IMG/VR virus record: IMGVR_UViG_3300030419_004708
Location: 9,431-34,196 of that record
Source: a virus
Length of the DNA: 24,766 nucleotides
Direction: 5' to 3' (one strand)
Shown: piece after piece, positions 5,222 to 15,400 of the stretch
Position numbering within the stretch: position 1 is the stretch's first letter
Layout of the letters: every line of letters starts with the position of its first letter
Made by a program: the position numbers and the translations under genes
Notes under the pieces: model-generated
The model's database searches: none
Told to the model about the DNA's origin: nothing
Seen by the model: the letters and a program-made list of their open reading frames with translations, nothing else

Positions 5222-6157
5222 ATGGCAATTGGACAACAAGGACAATGGAGCAATTGGAGAACCTTGTGTTATCCTGCTCCCAATTCACTAGAAGCAAATT
5301 CAAATGTTCCTTTGTGGCTTCAGATGACTGCTGTTCCATATGAACAAAAAACACAAATGAGAGATAATGCTGCGGATCCCGGAAGCAGTAATAATTATGC
5401 AACTGTTTCTTTACCTCTTCCTGTTGAGATTACAAATGCAAATAGTGCAAATTATGCTTCTGGAACCGTGTTTGGTAGGGGTGGTTTATTTGATGTAACA
5501 AACGCAATGATAGCCGAGGGGAGATCGACCAGTGCAGGCGTCTCAAAGATTGTTGCAGATTATATGGATACTGGAGTTGAGGGTGCCTTAGAAAATGTTC
5601 CAACAGCCCTAATAGAAGCCCTTGCAAAATCGGCAAAAGATGCTTTTGGGTTTCAAAATCGTGAAATGCCTATGGACTTGAGAGATCAGGTTTTCTCGGG
5701 AGTTAATTTTAGAAACTTTACATATTCATGGCAACTTATTCCTAAGACTGTAGATGATGCTTTTAGAGTTGCTACCATATGTAATGCCTTTCAAACTCTT
5801 TTATATCCAATTAGAAATGTAGAAAATAATTTCGGAGCATCTAGAGTTTTACATCCACCCATGTGGTTTATCTCAACATTTGATTATAGTGGTGGTGGAC
5901 CCAAAAACAGATGGACGATGTATCCTCAGATATGTTTGTTGCAAAGTGTTAGTGTTCAACCAAGAACAGGGGCGGGGTCTCCTTGGGTTCTTGGAAGTGG
6001 AGATGGACCATGGCCTGCAATAACAAATTTATCTGTGAATTTTGTTGAACTTGAACCCAATATCAATGTTGGAAATAGAATTGCAAATAGAAGTAAGGTT
6101 TTAAATAATGTTGGTAATAACGGTTTCTATGGTGGTAATCTCGGTGGTGATCTTTAG
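5222..6157 (+). CDS. 48: gp48, baseplate tail-tube cap/junction protein
   Basis: This 311-residue protein resembles T4 gp48 (364 aa), which sits on the hub together with gp54 and forms the platform for the tail tube. The best-conserved region is FRNFTYSWQLIPKTVDDAFRV (about residues 162-182), followed by a helix and LLYPI. The C-terminal half, with HPPMWFISTFDY, WTMYPQICLLQSVSVQ and a final NLSVNFVELEPN strand, has the mixed beta pattern of tube-like domains. The N-terminus contains LPLPVEITNANS and a Gly/Ala-rich helix pair. ATG 5222 is chosen because CGGAG lies 8 nt upstream; the longer frame from 5111 would run through the promoter region. It opens the plus-strand run, and gp53 follows after 14 nt. 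Confidence 0.8.
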   Translation: MAIGQQGQWSNWRTLCYPAPNSLEANSNVPLWLQMTAVPYEQKTQMRDNAADPGSSNNYATVSLPLPVEITNANSANYASGTVFGRGGLFDVTNAMIAEGRSTSAGVSKIVADYMDTGVEGALENVPTALIEALAKSAKDAFGFQNREMPMDLRDQVFSGVNFRNFTYSWQLIPKTVDDAFRVATICNAFQTLLYPIRNVENNFGASRVLHPPMWFISTFDYSGGGPKNRWTMYPQICLLQSVSVQPRTGAGSPWVLGSGDGPWPAITNLSVNFVELEPNINVGNRIANRSKVLNNVGNNGFYGGNLGGDL

Positions 6158-6171
6158 TATAGGATTCTAAC

Positions 6172-7218
6172 ATGTATTTTGAAAATATGCCTAAAATACA
6201 ATATGATTTTTTGAATAATTATAACATGGAAATGCAGGATGTGTTTCGCAGGGTTTCGTTTACACAAGAAACTTTAAACAATCCTGAAAATTTTATTCAA
6301 TACACTGTGGTTGAGGGTGAGAGTCCTGATCAGGTATCAATAAAGTTTTATGATAGTCCTAACTATTGGTGGTTAATTTTATTAGCAAACAATATCATTG
6401 ATTACCGAAATGAGTGGCCAAAATCTGCTAACGATATGGATAGATTATTTGAGAATTTTCTATCGGGTAATAGTTACTATATTTTTGAAGACATTGATAT
6501 ACAAAAAGAAGATATAATTGTAAAACGAGATGTCACTGCAACCGATTCCGATGGAGATCACACTTCAAGTCTTGATATGAATGTTTATGGTGTGGTTGAT
6601 AATTATGATCGTATTCTGCATAAGATTGATGTAAAAAAACAAAAAGGTACGATTAGAGGCGCTGATGAAATCTATATCTTCCGAAAAGGAATAACATCAA
6701 GTGGAAGTAGTGGATCGTATTATTTAATAGAAGGGTTTGGGCAAACTGGTTGCTATAAACCATATTTTGGTGCTACAACTTGTGTTGAGATCACAGGACC
6801 TACTGGCTCTCTTGTTCATGGAGGAGGATGGGGGGAATTGTGTGTGACTGTTGGAAGTACATTTGCGGTAGTGCAAAAAGCAACAACAATCAAAGATAGT
6901 GTTGTGAAATTTGAGTACGAATCGGCAAATGTTAATCCCTATGCTGCTTATCATGATGGTCCCAGTGGAGACTTCTTCTCTCTTGGAAACATTTGTGGTA
7001 TGTCTGGGACAATACTGTATAATTATGTAACAGATTCTTTGCCCAGTTCAATCAAAACAATAACTAAATTTGATGATGTCATAAAAACAAATGATTTAAA
7101 CAGAACAATAAATATTTTATCACCGGATCTTCTTGGTATTTTAATGAGCGAGATTTCAACACTGTTTGGTTCAGGAACTCCCAGAGGAACAACCAAAATA
7201 ATTAAAAGAAACTATTAA
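6172..7218 (+). CDS. 53: gp53, baseplate wedge subunit with an insertion
   Basis: This 348-residue protein is recognisable as gp53 by its N-terminal LysM-like block, YTVVEGESPDQVSIKFYDS followed by NYWWLILLANNIID (about residues 43-77). In T4, gp53 (196 aa) joins neighbouring wedges around the hub. A C-terminal helical segment (about 300-348) with NDLNRTINILSPDLLG and a basic end is the likely counterpart of the T4 C-terminus. Between about 120 and 285 there is an additional Gly-rich, beta-looking domain with several cysteines (QTGCYKPYF, TTCVEI, ELCVTV, NICGMSG) and no T4 equivalent. AGGA lies 7 nt before the ATG. The alternative ATG at 6187 has no better site. Confidence 0.85.
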   Translation: MYFENMPKIQYDFLNNYNMEMQDVFRRVSFTQETLNNPENFIQYTVVEGESPDQVSIKFYDSPNYWWLILLANNIIDYRNEWPKSANDMDRLFENFLSGNSYYIFEDIDIQKEDIIVKRDVTATDSDGDHTSSLDMNVYGVVDNYDRILHKIDVKKQKGTIRGADEIYIFRKGITSSGSSGSYYLIEGFGQTGCYKPYFGATTCVEITGPTGSLVHGGGWGELCVTVGSTFAVVQKATTIKDSVVKFEYESANVNPYAAYHDGPSGDFFSLGNICGMSGTILYNYVTDSLPSSIKTITKFDDVIKTNDLNRTINILSPDLLGILMSEISTLFGSGTPRGTTKIIKRNY

Positions 7219-7232
7219 AGTGAGAATATATT

Positions 7233-9461
7233 ATGGTTGAAAGATATGATATTAAAATAACAGAAATCACCATTGAAAAAATAAATGGTGATGGTTTTCT
7301 TCAAATTTTTCCAAATCCAGAAGATCTTGATGAAGCAGATCCAATCTTCACAAACTTAGTTTTTGGTTCTAGTATTTTTTTTCCGGGAATGACTGGTGTA
7401 TTAAAAATAAAAGAAGTGGGTAGAATTGGAGAGAGTTTTTCTCTTTCTGGTTATGAAAAGGTAACAATTGTACTCGAAAATCCCAAGATAGAAGATTCTA
7501 AAAAAACTATACAAATGTGCGTGGAGAATGTTAGAAGAATTGGTGATGTTGCGTCTGAGGCTCTAGGAGGGAAGAATAGAAAAGCAGATGAAGGTTGGCA
7601 GTTAGAATTAATTTCATGTGAAAGTTATATTCTAAATCGTGAGAATTGGTCAGTTGAAGAGGTGGACGAAGGACTGATAGCACCACCAACTTTTCGTAAG
7701 ATAGCAACGAACGAGGATGAAACTTGGGGTGTTCCTATTTTTAAAGAGGACGAAACAATAACGGAGGAACCCAAAGGTCTTATAAACGAATTCGCAGAAG
7801 AGTATTTTTCAGGAAGCGTATTCATTACGGAGAACGATGCTGATACTAATATAGATTTATCTGATTCTACAAAAGAAATGGAAATTGAAGGAACGAAAAA
7901 TGTTATTTGGTTAAGAAAAAATAACAACCTATATCCTTGGGGCAAGGATGTAGGTAATCAAACTTTATTACAAATGATTAACAACCTTACAGAAAATTCT
8001 GTAACCGAAGATGAAGAGGGATTTAATTATGTTTTCTATAGAGATATTGATAGATGGAATTATAAATCAATCAATAAAATAATAAAAGACAGCGAAGATG
8101 ATGAAGATAGTATTAGAAATTATACTATTAGTGATGTTAATATTGATGATGAAAAATGGGAACATGGGGATCCAAGAATATTGTCTCTTATTGATTTTAG
8201 AGACTGGGATCATTTAGGATTTTGGGAGGGGGGCGCCTACTCCGCATATTATGAAATGATAAAACCATACTATGATGATCCATATTTTAATTATTTGGAC
8301 TTTGCTACTTCCCATCAAGATCCTCAATTTAGATATACTTCATATGGAAAAAGAGAAATAATTGATTGGGATTATCATAGAGATCATACTCTGAGTATTG
8401 AACAATATAAACTTCTTCCAGATGATACCAATACTTCAGTTTATATACCGTCCGAGGATGACGACTCCAATTCACTTATTAGTTCAAGAAAAACTCATGC
8501 ATCTCCGTTATATGGATATTTCTCATCACCATATAATGACTATAGAAATGTTCCATATGATTACATGGGAAGTTTATATTCAGATGGTAAATATGGAAAA
8601 TCAAATGATATTATGTGGCAGACAATGTATGATATTACTCCACTTAAGGGAAAAATAAAATATACAATTGAAAAGAATGTCAAAGAAAGATTAAAACAAG
8701 ATTATAAAAATTATCTTGACAAGAGAAACTTAAAAGAGAAGTGGAATGTTTACAAGCACTCAATTTGTTGTGATAAGCCCGAAGTAAACAAATATCAATT
8801 CCTTGCTGTAATCACCGATGCAAAATTAGTTCAAGATAATGACAGAGGTGGAATTTTTGAATATAGTTGGAAAGAAGTTGAAGTGTGGCCGAAAGAAGCA
8901 ATAGAGGAGATGGAAGGACCAGAATTAGTAACTCTTATTGATGAGGAACAATCTCCAGATGCTCCGATGCAGGTGGTTGAAGTAAGAGACGGATTGAGCG
9001 GCACATATAGAGAAGATCTTCCAGAAGATCCTGGTCCAGATGATCCGACAGTTGTTGAATGGACGAATCCAGCATTTAATATAAATGAATTATTCAATTC
9101 GGATGATGCTGATGATATTTTTGTAGGACCTGGTGTGAATGTTGCAGACGAAGATTTCAATGATTATCCAGAGGGATATCAGGTAATGCCGGTTGGTGGT
9201 TATTTCCGTATAAACGATCCTGGTCCATGTGACTTTGGTGAAAATGCTAGAGAAGACAGAGCAGATGTATATTATCACAACCATCTAGTTCAAATGTATA
9301 GAATGCCTGGAAATATATTAGAAACGATAAAACCATCACCGAGATTTGAAGAAGTTGAAAATGAGAACGGAGAAACAACTACTCAGGAGAACATAAATAT
9401 TCCTGAAGAAATATTTTTCTTTGATGTACAGAATGCACATGATGGATTGTGTGGTTGTTGA
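7233..9461 (+). CDS. gp27-like baseplate hub protein, N-terminal part with extensions
   Basis: This 742-residue acidic protein shows the order expected for a gp27-type hub. A first beta-barrel domain (about 1-130) has DPIFTNLVFGSSIFFPGMTG, SLSGYEKVTIVL and a QMCVENVRRIGD strand. WQLELISCESYILNRE follows, then GNQTLLQMINNLTENSV and NYVFYRDIDRWNYKSI (about 240-285), equivalent to the T4 gp27 segment preceding its FVFVWQDI strand. A Tyr/Asp-rich region (about 300-480) and a segment with SICCDKPEVNKYQFLAVI follow. The last 150 residues are Pro/Asp-rich and end GLCGC. T4 gp27 is 391 aa; the C-terminal hub strand motif is not seen here but appears in the protein at 15693-16556. Large marine-phage baseplate proteins at this position may be annotated under other names such as VrlC (from memory). 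The Shine-Dalgarno is weak. Confidence 0.6.
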   Translation: MVERYDIKITEITIEKINGDGFLQIFPNPEDLDEADPIFTNLVFGSSIFFPGMTGVLKIKEVGRIGESFSLSGYEKVTIVLENPKIEDSKKTIQMCVENVRRIGDVASEALGGKNRKADEGWQLELISCESYILNRENWSVEEVDEGLIAPPTFRKIATNEDETWGVPIFKEDETITEEPKGLINEFAEEYFSGSVFITENDADTNIDLSDSTKEMEIEGTKNVIWLRKNNNLYPWGKDVGNQTLLQMINNLTENSVTEDEEGFNYVFYRDIDRWNYKSINKIIKDSEDDEDSIRNYTISDVNIDDEKWEHGDPRILSLIDFRDWDHLGFWEGGAYSAYYEMIKPYYDDPYFNYLDFATSHQDPQFRYTSYGKREIIDWDYHRDHTLSIEQYKLLPDDTNTSVYIPSEDDDSNSLISSRKTHASPLYGYFSSPYNDYRNVPYDYMGSLYSDGKYGKSNDIMWQTMYDITPLKGKIKYTIEKNVKERLKQDYKNYLDKRNLKEKWNVYKHSICCDKPEVNKYQFLAVITDAKLVQDNDRGGIFEYSWKEVEVWPKEAIEEMEGPELVTLIDEEQSPDAPMQVVEVRDGLSGTYREDLPEDPGPDDPTVVEWTNPAFNINELFNSDDADDIFVGPGVNVADEDFNDYPEGYQVMPVGGYFRINDPGPCDFGENAREDRADVYYHNHLVQMYRMPGNILETIKPSPRFEEVENENGETTTQENINIPEEIFFFDVQNAHDGLCGC

Positions 9462-9475
9462 TGAAAGGTTGAATT

Positions 9476-12400
9476 ATGAGATCATTTAGACCATGTTGCT
9501 GTGGTTGCTCTAGTAATGTATGTGATCTTGAAGAGTATCAATATGAAGATACTCGTAGTGTTGTTGCGGGTGGATCTATAAATTGTCCAGTTTGTGCAAT
9601 TGGAAGAACTTCTGCAAGAAAACAAGGAAATAATTTTCCCACATTCCAATACCTTTCATATCTAGATGCTGGTGAAATGAAACCAATGTATTCACATGGA
9701 GAAAACGAAGAGTTTTCTGAGGCTATGGGCCCAGGCGCTTTTCGTGACTATGGAATTTATGGAAATCATCTAAAGATCGGACACCCCTGTATGGATAGGT
9801 GGTCAAGAACACTTAAAAATGGTCATGCATCTCCTTGGTTTGAAATGCAAGAATTGGGTTGGACCGGTCGTTGGGGAGATGGTGCTGTTGTTCCTGCTTT
9901 GCATCTTTTACAACATGCGTTTGCCAGAGACTCTGAGGCCCAGTCGGGGTCGGATGCCCAAATGGGAGTATGGAATCCATTTAGCACACGCAATCGAGGA
10001 ATGGCTCCAGACGAGGATTGGTTTCCAAATCACAGCAGCGGGGGGGAATTTCTTAATCCACCGGAGGGGGAATATTATTATGATCATATGAACGAAATTT
10101 ATCGGTATAGAAATCCAGCAGCAAGAAATGTATGGGTAAGACAATATAGACCATATGAGTGGTTATTTGATACAAAATGGGATACTGGACAATGGGCTCC
10201 AAACAACGATTGGTTTATGACAGGGTATAGGGAAGTATATGATAACGGAGGTATAAATCCCTTCATTTATAATTTCAAAGACTGGCCAACCAACGAGGCC
10301 TACGATTCTCCAATGCCAGTATTCCCCTATCATCATTATGTTAATTATGATTTACCAAATGGTGGAGAGGATGTTACATTTAATAGTGAATATGTTTGGG
10401 CTTTTCAGAATAGTTGGTCAAATACATGTGGTTTTGATGGAATATCTCCATACGAATTGATTCATATTGATAGAGGACAAAGAGAACCAGGCATAAAGAA
10501 ACTTTTTCCGTGCGATTCAAATCATGCTGCTGGTGTTCATAATTATAATGTTCCAACTTGGTATTATGAAACTATTTCTCCTTTTGGTTATCTTCCATTC
10601 TCTCCTCAATTCTTTGATAGGTGGATTCATAAATTTGATGGTCCTCTATATCCCCAAGGAAATTGTAGTATGCATTGTACCGAAAGAAACATCTATGCAC
10701 ACAAACTTGCTTTCGTGGGATCAATTGGAACATTTTATCAAGGATATCATGACGGATCAAATTCCAAAAGATGTGTAGGTGATGGTAGACGTAATAATTT
10801 ATTGTACCCACTGGAGGAGAATTGGATTCTCAGATGGGGTGAGCATTCGGGGCCCGGATCAACTTATCATTCCCGTGCAACTAGGCCAATTTCTCCATGT
10901 GACATTATTGATTTTCCTTTGTATCAGGATGCTCATTGGGAAAATGTTTGTTCAGAATTGGGACTACCCGAAGAAATATGTAATCAAAATACAATCGGAT
11001 TTGGTTGCTCGCCCCGAAATGATGCGATAGCCGCTGGGGTCAACCCCGCTTTAAACAATACCCCCAGAGAGACAGAGTGTTGGAATTGTTCACAGGACAG
11101 CACCGATGCAATCGTTACCATACCACCAGATCCCGGAGAAAATTACGAAAATTGGGAGTGGATAAGACAATGGGTAAATTCTGGAGGCAAATTAGTAGTA
11201 TTGTATTCTTCCAAAGATATTATTGATGAAGGACGCAAGCAAGCAGGATTCATGGCGGACTATCAAGGAAGCAAATATTGGATTAAAAATTCTTCTTTTC
11301 CTAAAAGTTGTGGATCTTGGTTAACACATGAAGATACCGATCCAACCAAAGGAATGCAGGAACCAACTCCCTCCCCAAATTCTGGAACTTCATTTATACC
11401 CCAACTAACAGGCGACGACTCGAGCATTGATAGTATTATCAAACAGTTCTATGCAGAAGATCCAAATACCTCTTTTCATGGAGGAGACTATGTGGATGAG
11501 TCCGGTGTAGAAGAACTTCTATATCAATTTGCAACATATTGCTCAATGAGCGACGAAGAATTTGAAGAAAGTGGTGGTGTTCTTGTTCCTTTCTATGAAG
11601 GATTGTGTTCTCAAATACCTGATGATACTCCTTATTTTGAAGGTAGTATTTACCAAACATTAAAAGAAACTTGGTGTGGTAGAAGTGATAGTGTGAACTT
11701 CCATCCAAATCAACACGATTGGAATAATAGAAGAATGAGATCACCCTCTCAATGGGGGTATCTTCCGTTTTATGGTTCAGATGTGTCTGGACAAGGAGAA
11801 AATGATCCTACATACGGTCCGATTTATGAAGCACCATATAGAAGATATCACTATATGACGGAGGCGTATTATTCCTACACATACTATTACTGGCGGTTCG
11901 ACATGAACTCGCACTTAAATACACAATTTAAAGATAGACATAGATCTTTTAATGGACCTTCTTTTTCGGTGTTTTTTGATTATGATGAAGAGTGGTCTCC
12001 TATTGCTCCCGGTGGGTACTGGCTTACAGATCCCCTTCCAGGTCACGGAGGCACACCATACTATGATTCGTCTGTCGGAACTCACGCAAGAAGAGAAGAA
12101 GAGATGGCACTTGTTAGTAACGTCGGAATAGGAAAACAATGGCCAAATTATGATTATCTTGGAACTCATCCTTATTTTTGGTGGGGTGGTAACAAAAGTT
12201 TCTGGAGCGACTGGTTTTGGACTGATAATTGGTTCTATGGAGATGCTTCGCCCTGGACTGACGTTGAGTTTAATGATGATGATAGAAGAAGTTATTTGTC
12301 TTCTTACTTTAATTTTCTTGCAAGAGACTACCCTACATTTTTAAGTTGTCAAAAAACTAAAGGACCAAATACCACAAAGGAAGGAAAGCCTCTTTCGGTT

Positions 12401-15400
12401 ACGTCCATGAGCGGAGGGGATCCTCTTTTTCCAATAACAAGAAATGGAGGGAAATCTTTAGTCGGAGGAAATTGGCAATCTTTTGGTGGGATTTTTGACT
12501 ATGATTATTTCCAGTTCAATTCTGATGGGTGGGGGGATGAATGTGTAGTAAACCAAGACTGCCCCGGATATCATCAGAATTCAGAATCGAGAACAGAAAC
12601 ATGCTTTCATGGTTATTGTATAGGTTATGGACAGGAAAATTGTGATAATGAATGTGAATGTTCTTATTCCCAGTGGTACTATGACACGCAAAATGAGTGT
12701 GGTCCAGACGATTTGTATATTTGCGCCCGTGGAAGATGTCTATCCACCTTGTCTTGGAATTGGATTAATCTAATTAATGGTAGTGTACCAGACGATTACG
12801 GTGTCTGGTATAATTGGAGTGCTTATGGTTGGAACTCATCAACGGCTAATTACTCCAATAAATTATTGAAATATAGAAGAGTTATAGAGGCACCTTTTCA
12901 TTCAGATATGGGCCCTGCTGCTACTGTTTATGATGAACCGATGGGAAACGACATTTGGCCTTCGTTCATATTAGAAGATCCTATAGTTGATAATATTATT
13001 CAGAATGCTTGTAGCGTTGTTTATAAGAAACATGGAGATGGTGCAGTTATTGTTTCTTATGATCCTAGTTCCCTTGGTACTGCAACAAATTTCCCAGATA
13101 ATATGTTTACAAACGAATTAGACTATGATGGGAATGAAAGATTATATCAAGAAGAAAATCTATATGAATTTTTTGAAAATGCAGGGGACACTGGAGCGGA
13201 ACAAATTTCAAAATTTGCAAAAGAAAATCCTACTAATTTCTATGGAAACGATCCAGAGAATCCAGGTCTTACTCCTAAAGAGAGAAGAAAACACGCAGCA
13301 AATAATGATTTTTGGACTTTCATTTGCCAGGATTTCTTGAACAAAGATGGTCAAGATCCAGAATGGTTTGAAGAGTATGATGAAGATACACATGGACCTA
13401 GATTCTGGGATTATAAAGGTCCTTGGATCGGTGATGGTAGTAGTATGAGACTTGCTTATAAAAATAATCCATGCCTTGAACACTTGGATTCTGCTTGTTG
13501 TCTTCCTAGTGGTGGATGTGAAAATCTAAATCCTTGGGAATGTGCAGAACGGGGAGGAAGATGGCAAGGCATGAGAATGATGACAAATGCTTCTGATGCA
13601 TATGTTGAGGATGGTGGAAATTTTGGTTGGCAGACTGCCTTTAATCAGGGTTGGTTAAACGAATATGGAGATTGTTACGACGACGCCGCCGATTGGTGGG
13701 AGTTAAACGGTGGTTATGCCTCAGAGTTTGGTGCTGCAATTCCTAGAATTCAATTGCAGGGTAATTATTTCTTCCGAGGTCCAAGCACCCATACATGGTG
13801 GAATTTTTCGTCCTCGGAGGGCTCATATTCGCAGTCTCATAACTACAACAACAAAATCTTAAAGAGATATGGTCCAGGTCAAGTATATACGAGTAGATTT
13901 AGTGATTTTGGATTTAGGGCAAGATTTAAAAATTATTATGAAGCACCATTAACATTGGTGCCAGAACTGTGGTACGTTACTGACGGCGAAAATCCTGATC
14001 CCGGGCTTTGCGAAACGAGGACTCGGGAATTATTTAGTATGTTATCATGTCCTTATGGGGGGTATGTTTCACATGATCCAGATCCAAATAAATCATGTTT
14101 GAAAAAATGTGAGGACTTTGGTGCTGATTATCCAAGTGGACCGTGTGATCCTCCAAGAGAGGGAAATTGTTACTATAAATGCACAGATCTTGGATCTTGT
14201 CAGAGATCTCTCATTGGTGACAACCGAAGGGGAGAGTTTGATTATTCAGATGAGAATAGTTACTTTATTTCCAACTGGTGGGAAAGAAGAAGTTATTCTT
14301 CAGTTCCCGAATATCATTATCAACAGGATTATTGGTCAGAGCCACAAATAGGCTTTGAGGGGCGGTATCCGGGGCAAGCGAAGCGTCTTCAAGATTTATT
14401 TGAACCACTAGAATCAGAAGGGGATACGGATCTACAATGGGAACATTATTTAAGAAATAACTCAACACTTGTTGAGGGAATAACAAAAGTAGAATGTGCT
14501 GCACTTGCAACAAATGGTGGTGAAATTCCCGGACCTGGTGGAACGTGGGATCTTAGAAATTTCAACTCCGAGGAAGACGCAGAAAATGCTGGATGGTTCT
14601 ATTGGAGACCTTATGTGTATGGTTCCTGTTGCACTAATGTGGCACAACGGTACGGATCAGGTTGGGATGCATATTGGGAATATGAGGGTTCAAGTTGTTT
14701 TAATTCTTCAGATTATGAGTGTTTCCTTAAATCAACGGAGGATACAGATCCTGGCGATGATGACTGGTTCGGCGAACCAGAAGGGGATACTAGAATTCGT
14801 ACCGTGTTTAGACATGGTGCTAGTTGTGAAGAAGTTATATGCGCTCCGACCGCTGGCTATGGAGAGTACGGAGGAATGTGTATAGGATCCTCTGGACAAT
14901 ATTTCCAAGGATGCGGCGGTTCACTTGATCCTATTGGAGCATGTTGCCATGTTGATTGTATTGATAACGTAACAGAGGCATGGTGTGAAAACTATACTGG
15001 TAGTTTTGATGATAACGATAGTAATCCTTATAACGATAGTCCGTTTGATTCCGAGTGGTTTGAAGGACAGAGTTGTAAAGAAGCATGTGCATATGGAGCA
15101 TGTTGTGGTACGCCTTCAGAACAGCAATCATGGGGAACCTGTGGAGTTGAAGAGTTCTGGGAGATACGAAATGGTTGTATAGATTATCAAATAACACAAA
15201 AAGGTTGTGAAGAATACCGCGATGGAACATGGAACGGAGATAACACAGTGTGTGCGCGGGCAAACAATTCATTTAATGTATGTTATTATGATGAAGGAGA
15301 ATGTGATACAACATGTTGCACATGTGTTGCATATCCAGAAACTGGGCCCGGATGCGGTGCCCCCGGTGACTGGTCAGAACCGTGCGAAGATTCCTGTTTC

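Noticed and set aside
8831-9160. 109-codon minus-strand ORF and others within the plus-strand run (for example 14931-15272, 11439-11744)
   Set aside because: Antisense shadows of long structural genes with a consistent reading frame; no family resemblance or translation signals.
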